From assembly GCF_964656455.1 (NCBI RefSeq), contig NC_135715.1, positions 167,120,437-167,184,436 on the forward strand: a stretch of DNA of 64,000 bases, written 5' to 3'. A model generated the notes under the pieces. The model worked only from the letters and a program-made list of their open reading frames with translations. It was not told the origin of the DNA and made no database searches. Numbering within the stretch: the first letter of the stretch is position 1; each line of letters begins with the position of its first letter. This document shows, piece after piece, positions 34,346 through 46,330 of this stretch. Made by a program: the position numbers and the translations under genes. The stretch comes from Halichoerus grypus (taxonomy: Eukaryota; Chordata; Mammalia; Carnivora; Phocidae).

Positions 34346-35884
34346 ATCTATTTATGTTAAGATACTGAGTCACTGAAATGGAGATTGGAATTGTGATGGC
34401 TCATTTAGAATCAGTTTTGTTAGAATGTATTCGTCATGGAACCACATGGACAGCAGAATGTTGGGCGGTTGACATATTTACCATCCCCAGTGTCCCAGCT
34501 TAAATGGAATGTCTAATAGAGGTTCACTTATGAACCAATGGGTTTTTAAATAAAAATATCCAACTCACGACAACTGTCTGTCATTCACTTCACTAAATCC
34601 TGATGCAATACAAGAGCAATGGATGAGTCAGCTCCATGATTCATCAATGTTGTTTCCTTATCTGCTAATCTGTACCTTTCACTCTTTGCTCCCTTTCTAC
34701 TCCATGAATCATTTCATTTTTTGCTGTTTTTCTCATTTCTCCCCCTTCTTTTTCCTCTAATCCAAACTTCAATAAAATAATAAACATATTGCAGATAAAA
34801 TAAGAATATAAGTAAAACAAATCAAAACAAAACCAAAAAACCCCTGATGTCATGGTTTGGATTTTATATGAAATACTTTTTTACAATACTTTTTTTTTGT
34901 ATATATCCCTAAGGTAGGGATTTTTGATATTTCAACTAGTACATAGTTGGTTTTACGTATGTGTGCATATGTAAATGTGCATATATATGTATATGTGTTG
35001 GTAGGTGACATTTCATTTTAATGCATATATATTTTTTCATTTCCAATATCATCTGTTATGGAAACTGGGAGTTTGGGAAAGTATAAATAAGAAATTAAGG
35101 TCACAAAATCCCACCACTGAGAAGCAATTGCTGCTTACATTTTGTTAGAGATCATCACTGTTTACATAACTGTGTCTTACAAAATAGGTTAGTTATTTCC
35201 TTCTTAATTTCTTTAAAAAAAAAATGTAGTTTTAACTAAAGTTGTGTATATCTTTGGGGATTTGATATTTTTCACATTTATTATATATGTGTTATATAAA
35301 ATGTATAGTTAGCTTTGAACAGTATAGAAAAGAGCAAGGGAAACAGTTTAAAAGTAAGAATAATAATTAAGAGTAATTATTTTTAAATCATTAGAATTTT
35401 TTTCAAACAAGCCTCTATACTGAAAATAGGATAGATAGAAATAAGTTTTCTTACTTGAAATTATTTTCCCGTTCTATTTTTGTTAAAAAGTATGAAAGAA
35501 AATGTACTTGAATTTATCAAAAGAAAACAAATGAATATATGAAATTATTTTCACTGCAAGATATTTTAGTTCCTAAAGTATCTAAGTTTTTTTAAAAAAA
35601 TATGACCTGTAACTTGTCATAATTCATTTAGTAACATATTTCAACTTTATATGTTAACTATTGAACTCCTACTATAAAACACTAAGGCAACTACTATCCT
35701 TACCATTTCTTCCATATCCCACTTTCTGTAATTTCGTGATTTTTATATTTTCAAAAGTCTTAATATGTATATTCCATTCTATTCTTTAGCCCAAATACCC
35801 ACAGTTCCATAGTCTTATTTCTCTATGTAGGTAGATTCAGTATTTACATCTGTCCTCTATTGTAGTTTCTCCATGAGTGACCTG
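34346..35884. other. Intergenic stretch, very AT-rich
   Basis: No gene or repeat family recognised. It contains alternating AT/GT text near 34950-35000 (gcatatatatgtatatgtgt). Confidence 0.5.
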
Positions 35885-36345
35885 GTAGGCAGAATAATGG
35901 TCTCCAAAGATATCCACCTTATAATTCAGAACCTGTGAATATGTTACCTTACATTGCAAAAGAGATTTCCTAAATGTGATTAAGTTAAGGATCCTGAGAT
36001 GAGGAGATGCTCCTGGATTATCTGGGTGGGTCCAGTATCATCACAATATAATGTTTAATCGCAAGGATCCTTAGAGTAATAGAGGGAGGCAGGGGGGGTG
36101 AGAGTCAGAAAGAGATTTGAAGAGAGGAAGTGGCCATGAGCTAAGGAGAGGTAGTCTCTGGAAAAGGCAAAGAAATTGATTTTGATTTTTTTCTAGAGTC
36201 TCTAGAAGTTTCACCCACACCTTGATTTTAGCGCAGGGTGACTCGTTTTGGACTTTTGACCTACAGAACTGGAAGATAACAAGTTTGCACTGTTTAAAGT
36301 CACCAAGTTGGTGTTGTTATAACAGCAATAGGAAACAAATAAACC
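35885..36345 (+). mobile_element. MLT1-type LTR (ERVL-MaLR)
   Basis: It follows the MLT1 consensus order: 'ggcagaataatggtctccaa', 'agatatccaccttataattc', 'cctgtgaatatgttacctta', 'gtgattaagttaaggatcct', 'ggattatctgggtgggtcca', the purine-rich middle, 'cacaccttgattttagcgca' and the end 'taacagcaataggaaacaaa'. It is an ancient solo LTR with substantial divergence. Confidence 0.82.
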
Positions 36346-37136
36346 TGAGTTCTTTGTTCTGATTGGTATCTTGAACATTTGGATTGGTCCAATAAGCTTT
36401 CATGAGTGTTCAAGGTGTTGTATTCCCTGAATTCTTAAATATTTGAGGATGTACATCTCTTGTGTTTGTCAAAAACATTAAGCGTATCTTATTACTTAGA
36501 TCTTTATAAACATTGCTCCATTCTCTTCGCATAAGATGATTATTCCTGGAGAAGCTTTTTTCTCCTTTGTGCATGACTAAGTTTTCCTGCCTTGATATTT
36601 TAAGATTCTTGAATTGTAGTAAACTTTACAAGTCTGTCTCTTGGTGTTGATTACTTTATGTCTATATTTTCACTGAAGACTGGAAAGTTTTTGGATCTAC
36701 AGAGTGCATATTTATTTTGGGGAAAGGTTTCTTCCATATATCTTTGGTTTGTAATTCTACATGCATCCATCTTAGGAAAAATCAGTTTGATAATGCTGGA
36801 CCTTCTTTATCTTCTAAATACATAATCTTCATAATTTATATTTTGTACATGTTCTTTACCTTATTGAGTTGTGAATTTTTTTCAGTCCTGAATACTGTCA
36901 CTCCAACTATAATTTAACTCGAATGTACTTCTTCCTGTGGCTTCTACTGTGGCTTTGCCTCTGGAATGTTTTTGCTTTACATCCTCACCTCCTCACTGCA
37001 GTCATCAAGTTGGCTTTTCATTTTTTTTTTCCCCCTGTCTTCTAATCTTTCCTTTAAACTTCACCTTGCCTTTGTGGAGATTTTTCTAGATGACATTTTA
37101 CTCGAGAGTATGCAGCATTATTTATCAAATGTTTTC
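36346..37136. other. Intergenic stretch, no gene seen
   Basis: T-rich sequence with chance frames (36717-36917, 36966-37247). No supported feature. Confidence 0.5.
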
Positions 37137-37325
37137 TTCTGGGTGGCTCAGTCAGTTAATCCTCCGACTCTTGATTTCAGGTCAGGTTATGATCTTGTGA
37201 GATCGAGCTGCGCATCAGGCTTTGTGCTGAGTGTGGAGCCTGCTTAAGACTCTCTCTCTCCCTCTCCCCTTGCCCCTTCCCCACCCTCATGCAAGCTCTC
37301 TCTCTAACAAACAACAAAAAAAAAG
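37137..37325 (+). mobile_element. Can-SINE, forward, 5'-trimmed
   Basis: Starts within the head (tctgggtggctcagtcagtt), so the first few bases of the usual ggggcgcc are missing. 'gatttcaggtcaggttatga' and 'cttgtgagatcgagctgcgc' follow, then the (CT)-rich stretch and an A-rich tail. An imperfect TSD is possible (gttttcttct versus gtcttcctct). Confidence 0.88.
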
Positions 37326-37859
37326 TCTTCCTCTTTTCCCTTCAGTGATTCTTGTGATTCATTGTCTTCACTTGCCCTTTGCTCAAGTTTCTTCAGAGAT
37401 GTTTTCATAGATTCCCACTTATTTCTTTATGACTATTGATTTTTTTTGAATTGGAAGATCTATTTGTGAGATATGAGCTGGGGCAGTTGACAGCTTTTGT
37501 TTGGGTTTTGATTTTTTTAAAACTCTCTTTTATGGGAGGAATGTGCTTCCTTTCAGTTTCCAACATTCAAGAGTTTATTATGGGTCACAGATGAAACTCT
37601 GAGGTCACAGGTCCTCGGAGTTTCCATTAGTTAATCATTCCCTTCTGCCTTCTCCACCAGGTTCACCCTGCTAACTTCTTCCTCAACCAGATATCTAGGT
37701 AGGATGCATTAAAAATTGCATGCCAGCATAGTTTTGCCTTCAAATCCACATCTCTCAAAGAACATAGTTCACTTCTCTGGTCCAATCACACCCGTAGATG
37801 TTTTTACTACACTATGTAAAATCCTCTCTCTCTTTTTTTTAACTTCTAATATTATTTAT

Positions 37860-37975
37860 CTCAACAGAATGTAAGCACCTTAAATTTTGCCTGTCTTGTC
37901 TACTGATGATTCTACTATATCTAGAACAATGCCTGGCACGTTATAAATGCTGCCAATTTATTGAATAATTAGTTT
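37860..37975 (+). repeat. L2 3' end fragment
   Basis: The phrase 'aacagaatgtaagcacctta' and then 'atctagaacaatgcctggca' and 'cgttataaatgctgccaatt' follows the L2 3' end (gtaagctcc... agtgcctggcacatagtagg). Confidence 0.65.
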
Positions 37976-38399
37976 CATTATTTGACAAATTTTCTCTTGT
38001 CTCAATACTTAACTAACCAAAAACAAAAATAGCTTTAGCTGTTTGAAATACAAAGTATTTTAAGATCATTGTATTTTATTTTATATATTAAGGCAAGTAT
38101 AATAAGCAAATAATTGTACATGTGTACAATATGGGTGTGCTTTGTATAACCTCTGGCATATGGGAGAGAATTTTAAATATCTACCCATGGATAATGAACT
38201 ATTTCTCACTAATTTCATCTCTGAATTAGGTGTAAAAATATGCCCATATGGGAAAGTTTGAATATTCTATCAGACATTCTATACCTTGTTAATGTATGGC
38301 ACTTAATGAAATTAAAGTAAGTCACTGGAGATGAACTTGTTATTAAACTCCAATACTGATCAGCAGACAATAATTGGGATATATTGGGTTTTCTGAAGT

Positions 38400-39660
38400 T
38401 ATTAAGCATCTGAGATACATTCACCCAGAAAATATTTATTCAACATTTAGTAAATGCTAGGCACTATTGTGGACATTTTGGAGGTATCCACCAACAAATA
38501 GATAAAATCTCGCCTTTACAAAAGCAGGGCTGGGGTTAGAGTGAGCCTGCACTTGCATGACTCTGTGAGTATCTCCTTAAATTTCATAACTTAAGTGCTT
38601 TGCTTACCTCACCCTTGGCTGGCCCTATGATATGGACCTTATATTTACTGGGGAAACAGGCAACACACAAGATTAGTAAGAAAAATGTATGGTATTTTTT
38701 TCTCTTTTTTTCTTTTTTAAAAATTTTAATTCTAGTTAGTTAACATACAATGTTATATTCGTGTCAGGTGCACAATATAGTGATTCCACAAACATATGGC
38801 ATTTTAGATTATGATAAATGCTATAGGGTAAAACAAAGTAGGAAAATGGGATAGCAAGATTTTGGAGGAGGACAGAGGAAAGTTTGCAATTTCAGTTAAG
38901 GGATGTTCTACTTGAGAATGTGGCAGTTGAGCAAGCCTGAAAGAAGAGAGGTAGCAAATCATGTGGACACCAGGGGGAGGCATTCTAGATTATGAAAAAG
39001 CAAGTATAAGGGACTGGTGCTCAAATTTACCTAGTGTTCTAGAACAGCAAAGAGGAAGCCAATTGTTGGAGTGAAATGAGCAAAAGAGTTGTAGGAAATA
39101 AGTGATAAAAGTGAGCCCAGATCAGGAGGAAATTACACCAGTATGAGGACTTTGGCTTCTATTCTGCATGATAAAGAAAGCACTGGAGAGCTCTCAGTTA
39201 AGGTTTGCCATGATCTAACCTTTAACTGTAGTATTCTGGTGCTGTCTAGGGAAAAGACATTAAGGTTGCAAGATCCAAGTGGTGAGGTCAGAGAGAAGTC
39301 AACAACAATACAGAAAGTGAGTGGATTCTGGATATATTTCAAACATAAAGCTGTAAGATTTGCTATGGGTTTGATTGGAGGGAGAAAGAGAAATAGAGAC
39401 ATCAAGGATGACCCCAAGTTTTTGACCTTAGCAACCAGAAGAATGATGTTGATGTTGATTGACAGGTGAAGACTGCTCAGTTTGGAAGCTGTTAGGTTCA
39501 AGATGTGTATGAGACATCCTTAGATGTTAGTCAATTCCCTCTAATAATCTAGACTTCAGGAGAGAAGCTAAGTTGCAAATATAAATTTGACAGTCATCAG
39601 CACATAGGTAATATTTAGTCACACCATGAGCAAAGTGAGGGTAAAAATGAGATTTCCTGG
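38400..39660 (-). mobile_element. L2 LINE fragment, reverse orientation, split by an L1 3' end
   Basis: Read in reverse complement, the phrases match L2 text: 'tatttattcaacatttagta' with 'aatgctaggcactattgtgg' is the inverted 3' end. 'gaggcattctagattatgaa', 'ggttgcaagatccaagtggt', 'gtggattctggatatatttc' and 'atcaaggatgaccccaagtt' are the inverted L2 ORF2 region. The opposing open frames here (39133-39501, 39143-39469) are remnants of this element, not genes. Confidence 0.65.
38690..38800 (-). mobile_element. L1 3' end, reverse orientation, inside the L2
   Basis: Reverse complement gives 'ggaatcactatattgtgcac', 'ctgacacgaatataacattg' and 'tatgttaactaactagaatt', followed by an A-rich tail (left-hand tttttctctttttttctttt). 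This is a carnivore L1 3' UTR end. Confidence 0.7.
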
Positions 39661-41479
39661 ACTACTTCCTTGGCTTCTCCAATGCATAGAGGGAAGAAGA
39701 TGAGGGAAAGTCAGCAAAGGAGGCTGAGCATGAGTGATCGGGGGATGAGGAAGAGGAGGGAAGAAAACCACCAGAGTGTTATCTTGAAAGCCAAGTAAAG
39801 GAAGCATTTCAAGAGTGTACAAATGTTGTTGTTATGTTGGATATGCCTAAATTATATGAAGATAACATCGATTTTATTAAAACCCAATTCCACTGAAGAA
39901 AATAAAATGTTGCTAAATATTGATTTGTCTTTTTTTGTACTTTTTGTACTTCTTGGATTTTTTTTTTTTTTTAGTATTGTATTTAGTATTTTATTGGTGC
40001 AAGCTGCGATCTCTGTTACTGAGATCTGCAGTCTGATGATTATCTTATGGTCCTTTAGTTTCTCCACCTTATTGCTTTGTATTTTATGTGAGAACAGAGT
40101 GGGGCAGAAGGAGAGCAAGCAGCAGTTACGGCAGGGCTACCACGCTGTAAGTGCCCTAATCCTACCCAGACAACATTTGGTGACATTTATCAACCAGTTG
40201 ACTCAAGAGAATTCCATGAGAGCTGGGTAGTACAGGAGATTTCTAGGGATGAAATTTAGGATATTCCTAGTATTCTATTCTTGTGACAAAAAAGGCAAGC
40301 ATCCATTATAGTTGAAATTCAAATTTGTGACTTGTGGATTAAAAAAAAGACTAAAATACTGAATTCTAATATTGCAAAGAGTTATTTTCTAAAACAATTT
40401 TCTGGGATTCAACATCAGGTTTTTTTTTTTTAGCTTTTAATTAAACCTTAATTTGGTCATGACATTTTGAGAGATTTAGACAATTTTCAGCCTTCCCACA
40501 GCGATTCGTCATTCTCCCCTTTTGACAGTGAGTTCTTCCCACACAGAGAATTTCAGGCATAGGGGCCTCAGCTGAACAAATATAACTAATAACAATACAG
40601 TATTCAATTTCATGTTTAAATACATTTAAAAGAATTATTAATGATTTTGAAATAATTAAAGAAGTGGAAAGATACTACTTTTCATTATGAAGAAGAGAAT
40701 ATCAAAATATTTCAGTCCAGTCTTTGGGAAAAGTAAAACAAGGAGAGAGATGTGGGGAAGGAAGGAGAGTGGAGAAGAGGTGAAAAGAGAAAACTTGTTC
40801 AGAGTTTTCAAACCTTGTGTAGGAATGTCCTGGTATGGGGATCCCACTTTTACTCTTGTTCTCTTCTAATTCCAGTTAACTTCTAGCATGTTTAGAACTC
40901 TTTAGAAAGGGAAAAGTATTTGTCATCTGTCTATTTTCCAATCTATTTTTGAATCCTTCTAGGTCAAGGGGGTGAGAAAAAATAGAGAAATTTCTGATGC
41001 TCTGAACATTTCTCAAAGAGCCATTCCCCAGCCATGAGGATTTTTTAGCCACTCTTAAGTTACAGGCATGGTGGTATGTGTGGTCTCAAAAGTGAGCAAT
41101 GAAATGCATCAAAGGGCAGATTTAGTAGATGTGAATAGATCGATTTTCACACTGTAAAATTTTAAAACATGTCAAAACAACCATAAAGGCATGCAGATAT
41201 TTTTATTTTGTTGCTTTCTTGACTAGATATAAATATCAAGGGATGTTTTTACATAGAGAACATTAGTTAAAATTAATCTTGGGTTAATTTACTTATTGAC
41301 TCAAACAAATGATGGAGAAAAGAAATGCAGAAGATAGATTTCATCCGAAATGTTTTATGTCAAAAACAAACTCCAAAATTTTGAGGTGGGGTTATCTACT
41401 TCAGAAAGGCATATGCATTGCTGGCTAATTTTAGTGCAGAAACGTGATGGTGTAATTTACAGTTTTTCCTTGGGGGGTT
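39661..41479. other. Intergenic stretch, no gene seen
   Basis: T-rich tracts (39960-39972, 40420-40431). The 135-codon forward frame at 39823-40230 has a hydrophobic segment that results from the T-rich tract and no recognisable family. Nothing supported. Confidence 0.5.
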
Positions 41480-44190
41480 TAGAGAACTAGAAAAAACATG
41501 GCTCCCAGCCTTAAAACAAAGATAAATTCAGGCCAACTGCAAGTTCATGAATTTCCTTGACCCCACAAGAAAGCTGAGAAAGTAGAGCACCCAACTAACC
41601 CTAATTCTGGGGTGAGAGAGGAACCTGTAGGGAGAGACTAGGTGAGAGGAGAACACTTCTTACCTGGGGCCCAGCCAGTCAAGGGGTAAAAATAATTCAG
41701 CTAAAACTGGTGGTGACTTGGTGGAGGCTGAACACAGGCTGGCAAGAACGTGTGAAGCCCCTGAGGCCCTAGATGTGGGGAGGGGGTTCCATCACTCTTG
41801 GAAACCTTCTTTTCCACACTTTCCACCTGACATGGCACAGTCCTGAGAATAAGGGTGCCACAGAATGATAGGAAACACTACTTGGAATCTTCACTTTAAT
41901 CTCCTTTATAAAGCAAACAACTTAATCTAAGTGGGAAGAAAGTTAAAAGAAAAAGAAATAATAATATAACTAGAGCTCTTAAGGACTTACTGAAAACCTC
42001 CTGCAGCCAAAGGAAGGGAACAGAAATAAACATAAAAATCCTTCTACCCCCTAGGGAAGTTTCTTAATTTTGATGCTACTGATATTTTGAGGCAGAGAAA
42101 TCTTTGCTGGTGGAGGAAGGGGGCCTGCTGTACTCTGCACTGCAGGATAGTTAACAGTATCTCTGGCCTCTACTCACAACATGGCAGTTGCACTGTCCCA
42201 TTTTGGCAGACAAAAATGTCTCCTGATATCACCAGTTGTCCCCTGTTGGGTGGGGGAGGGGATGAACAAAATTGCCCTGGTTGAATGACTGCCATAGAAG
42301 AGTGACAGTAACATGTTCTGGGCCGAGGACTACACCAAGAGAACCACACCCCTGATGCCCAGGGACCTGCCTAAGACAGAATATCAGGGAACAAACTCCT
42401 GCCCCCTCCCACTCCCAGCGACTCTCCAGCATTAGGCTAAAAGGTCCAGAATAAAAGTAATAATTGGATACTGCTAGAAAGCTGCAAAAGATACATTCTC
42501 TGAGGCACAGAGCAAGCAAAGAACTAAAACTGAGGGGAAAGCATATTTTGAGAAAGATCCTCCAGCAAATCAGCCCTAACACTAAATCCAGGTGTCAGCA
42601 GAGAAATACGAAGCTTGTGCACCAAGGATAAGCACACTGAAAAGAAATGTCAATCACAGTGCAACTAGACTAATGTAATCTCACGCTAAATGCCTAGCAG
42701 AAAGAAAGGCAGGCCCATTTCCAAACAAAACACCTCACTCTACTGTTCTACATGACATGAAAAATTCAAGAAAATCAATTCTTTGCCAAGAGAAAATTAA
42801 TCAGTGACCAGATTCAGATAAAACACAGATATTAAAATTGTTGAATTTAAAGAATTATGATTCATATGGTAAAGATTCTAACAGAGATGGTGAATAACGT
42901 GCGAGATCAGATGGCTAATTGCAGCAAAAAGATGGAATTATAAGAACGAATCAAGTGGAAATGCTAGCAATAAAAAATAGTAGAGAGATGAAAGATGCCT
43001 TCAGTGGCTCATCTGTAGAATCAGCAGAGCCAAGGAATTGGTGAACTTGAAGATAGGTCAAAAGAAATAGCTCAAACCAAAATACAAAGATTAAAAAAGA
43101 CTGACCCAAACAGAACAAAACAGCCAAGAGCTGTAAGAAAATACCAAATGTTCTCGCATACACTTAATTGGAATTCCAGGAGACAAGAGACAGAACAGGA
43201 CAGAAGAAATATTTGAAGAAATAATAAATGTGAAAAAAAAAGAAATAATAGGTGTGAATTGTCTGGAAATAACAACAGACATCGAACCACATATGTAAGA
43301 AACTCAGAGAACAATAAATACAAACACACACATACACACACTCAGAAACATGGGCACAACATATTCAAATTGCTGAAAACAGAAGACAAAGAGAAAATTC
43401 TTAATAGTTCAGGTAAAAGTAGAAAATCATCTTCGTGGCATTTGAATATTAACTGCTATTAAGGAAGGTGTCTTAACAAACACCATCAAAACTTCCCAAA
43501 TTTATATAAAACATAAAAATCAATGTATATGAATATCTATTGTAATCCTATAAACTAGAAATGAACAATCAGAAATTGAAATTTTAAAAAAGCAAAACCA
43601 TTCATAGGAATGCCAAAAATGAAATATTTAGGGATAAATCTGAAAAAAACATGTATAAGGCCTGTACAATGTCTGAACACTTAAAATTAGAAACCATTGG
43701 TGAAATAAATTAAAGACCTAAATAAATGAAAAGCTATACCTTGTTCATGGCTTGTGCAACTAAATATTTTCTAAATGTCTACTTTATTCAAATTGATCTG
43801 TAGGTTCAATGCAATCCGGAGCAGAATTTTTAGGAGGTTTTTGCGGAAATTGACAAACTGATTCTAAAATCCATATGCAAATTCAACGGACCTAGAAGAG
43901 CCAAAATAATTTTGGAAAATAACTAAGTTGGAGGACTAACACAACCTGATTTCAAAAGCTACTGTTAGCAAGACAGTACAGTATTGGCATGAAGACAGAT
44001 CAATGGAATGGAATAGAGAGTCTAAAAATAGAACATGGTCTGTAAAAAGAAAAATAATAATATTAAAAAAAATAACCTTAGGTTAGGTCACGATTTCTTA
44101 GATACAACTCCAAAAGCAGGGTCCATAAAATAAATACATTGATAAATTGGACTTAATCAAAGTTAAAAACTGACTTCAAAGTAAAAAGTT
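41480..44190 (+). mobile_element. Old L1M element (5' UTR, ORF1 and part of ORF2), interrupted by MER20
   Basis: Forward-strand L1M text runs over about 2.7 kb. A GC-richer 5' UTR-like part (41480-42640) is followed by an A-rich ORF1-like part (42830-43440, for example 'gtggaaatgctagcaataaa' and 'caagagacagaacaggacag'). ORF2 pieces then follow ('gttcaatgcaatccggagca', 'ccatatgcaaattcaacgga', 'gccaaaataattttggaaaa', 'agtattggcatgaagacaga'). All frames are broken. A short (CA)n lies near 43322-43340. Confidence 0.72.
42066..42288 (-). mobile_element. MER20, reverse orientation, nested in the old L1
   Basis: In reverse complement it reproduces the MER20 order. On the + strand the text is 'tttgatgctactgatatttt', 'actgcaggatagttaacagt', 'atctctggcctctactcaca', 'gacaaaaatgtctcctgata', 'tcaccagttgtcccctgttg' and 'gaacaaaattgccctggttg'. 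It is the second MER20 in the window and interrupts the L1 5' UTR. Confidence 0.82.
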
Positions 44191-45429
44191 AAACATTGTT
44201 AGTTCAAGTTGATTGCAGGGGAGGAAGAAAAGAAGAATCAGAAAAAAGAGCATAATGCCAATCTTGCTTCTTCTTCCCTTTCTGAAAGTCAAGGGAGGGC
44301 ATCCACTTCCAGTGACCATTATAGAACTGAGCCATTTTTCACCAATTTGTGTCCTCATTCCCTCCAAGCCAATTTTAACTCAGAATTCTTGCTGAGGAGG
44401 TTGTTTTTGCTCAGGCCCACTCACATGGACATCAGACCTTTCTGTCTGTGAGGGTTTGTTTTCTGTTTTTCTTTTTTTCCTGGCAGCTGTCACCAGCAGA
44501 GTAAAGTCCATATTGGGAGTGACAAATCTGAACCCATGAAGGATGTATTCAAGAAGTAGTACAGAGCCTAGAAACAAGCTCAAGATAAGATTCATAAGAC
44601 TCAGGTGCAAAGAGGTCAAAAATGACCCTCAACATTTTTCCCAAGAAGAACCTCAGACTGACATTCACCTATTTATTTTCTGAAGAATAAGGCCATGAAA
44701 AAAATTCTATAACAAACACTAGGAAAGGTTCCATTATAGTGAATCAAGCTCATACAGTATAACTCTTTCAAGGGCAATGATAAAGTAATGTGATTATTAC
44801 ATGATTTTGTTTTAAATCTCAATCAGGGTCATACTTCTCTATTCCTGCTGACTTTTTATTTGTCTAATGTTTTATTAATGCTATTTCTTCTTGGGAAAAA
44901 AATACAAAGAGAAGATATAATGTTTTTGCTGCCTACCTTGAAAAGTAAAGCTCTGTGTCCATTATTATTCCATTCAAACAAAAAGCAATGAAAAAGCAAA
45001 CCGTAGAAGATCTCTGCATTCAATTCAATTTGATGACAACAATATTGTGATATTCACTCCAATTTTTTTTTACTGTGTTTTCCCTTTAAAATAGTTTTAA
45101 CATTAGGCAGAATTATTGTTACAGAAAATTTTTGGAGAAAAACTAGCTGAAAAATAAAAACAAAACATTAGTCTACCATCTTGTCAGAATGTTTAACAGA
45201 TGATGACTTTGAAGTGTCTCAATTACAGGGAGTTTATAGATCTAAATGAAATGTGTAGCGCTGTGAAGCTCTTAGATAATAATGTAGGAGAATATCTCCA
45301 TGATGTCCCCTCTTTCCTCTAGGGAAGGGAAGAATTTATTAAGCAAGACTCAGAAGAACACCAATCGTAAAGTCCAAAATTCATATTTATAAACTTCTTT
45401 TCATTAAAATACATTGTAATAGTTTCCTT
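44191..45429. other. Unassigned stretch with one TM-like minus-strand frame
   Basis: No repeat recognised. A 79-codon minus frame at 44380-44619 has a hydrophobic first third (MNLILSLFLGSVLLLEYIL) and a charged tail (ARKKRKTENK...). I know no family for it, no splice or promoter evidence supports it, and it may well be chance. Confidence 0.4.
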
Positions 45430-46330
45430 AAAAGTTAGGCATACACTTATTATGCTCAGCAATTCCAGTTCAAAGGGTTTATCATAGAGAATTGAAAACA
45501 TTTTCATACACCTGTGTATGAATGCTCATGCATAAGATTATTATTTGCAATCACCAATACAGGCCTACCTCAGAGAAAATGTTGGTTTGGTTCCAGACCA
45601 CTGCAATAAAGCATATATCGCAATAAAGTAAGTCAAAGTAATTTTTTTTGTTTCCAGTATGTATGAAAATTATGTTTATACTATGGTGTAGTGTGTAATA
45701 ACATGTCTAAAAAAAGTGTACATACCTTAATTTAAAAATACTTTTGCTAAAAAATGCTAACAATCATCTGAGCTTTCGGTAAGTCATAATCACTGATCAC
45801 AGATCATCATAACAAATGTAATAATAATGAAAGTTTGAAATATTACAAAAATTACCAAAATGTGACACAGAGCCACAGAGAGCAAATGCTGTTGAAGACA
45901 TGACGCCAATAGACTTGTTCAATGCAAGGCTGCCATAAACCTTCAATTTGTAAAAAATGCAATATCTGCAAAGCCCTATAAAGTGAAGCACAATAAAATG
46001 AGGTATGACTATAATTGGAAACATAAATATCCTTCAATAGGTGACAATCAAGATTTTACTAGAGAAAAGATTACAAATTACATACAATAAAAAAATTATC
46101 CATTTATAACCAGTCAGCATTTTATTTTATATGCTTCCAAAAACTTTAAGAACCTATGAACACATACGTTTTATAAAAGTGGGACTAATTAATGTGCCTT
46201 GTTCTGGACTTTGCCTTTTAAACTTACCATTATATTGAGAGAATCTTCCCAACCACATTATGATTCACCTATCTGATTTACTTAGAGCTATATCAAAAAT
46301 GTCTGGATAATTTTATAGAAATATTATAAA
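45430..46330 (+). mobile_element. Old L1 ORF2 3' fragment, interrupted by a Tigger1-like element
   Basis: The left part reads 'tatgctcagcaattccagtt' and 'tgtatgaatgctcatgcata', then 'attatttgcaatcaccaata'. After the Tigger insertion it resumes with 'ataattggaaacataaatat' and 'ccttcaataggtgacaatca'. These are adjacent parts of L1 ORF2 C-terminal sequence, which shows the insertion history. Confidence 0.65.
45560..46010. mobile_element. Tigger1-like non-autonomous element (internally deleted mariner)
   Basis: The left end is caggcctacctcagagaaaa and 'ttggttccagaccactgcaa' with 'taaagcatatatcgcaataa' follows. The right end is 'gaagcacaataaaatgaggt' then atgact. These are the hallmark ends of Tigger1 (tacctcggag... 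cgaggtatg) in inverted orientation. At ~450 bp it lacks the transposase, like the common internal-deletion derivatives. A TA target dinucleotide flanks both sides. Confidence 0.85.
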
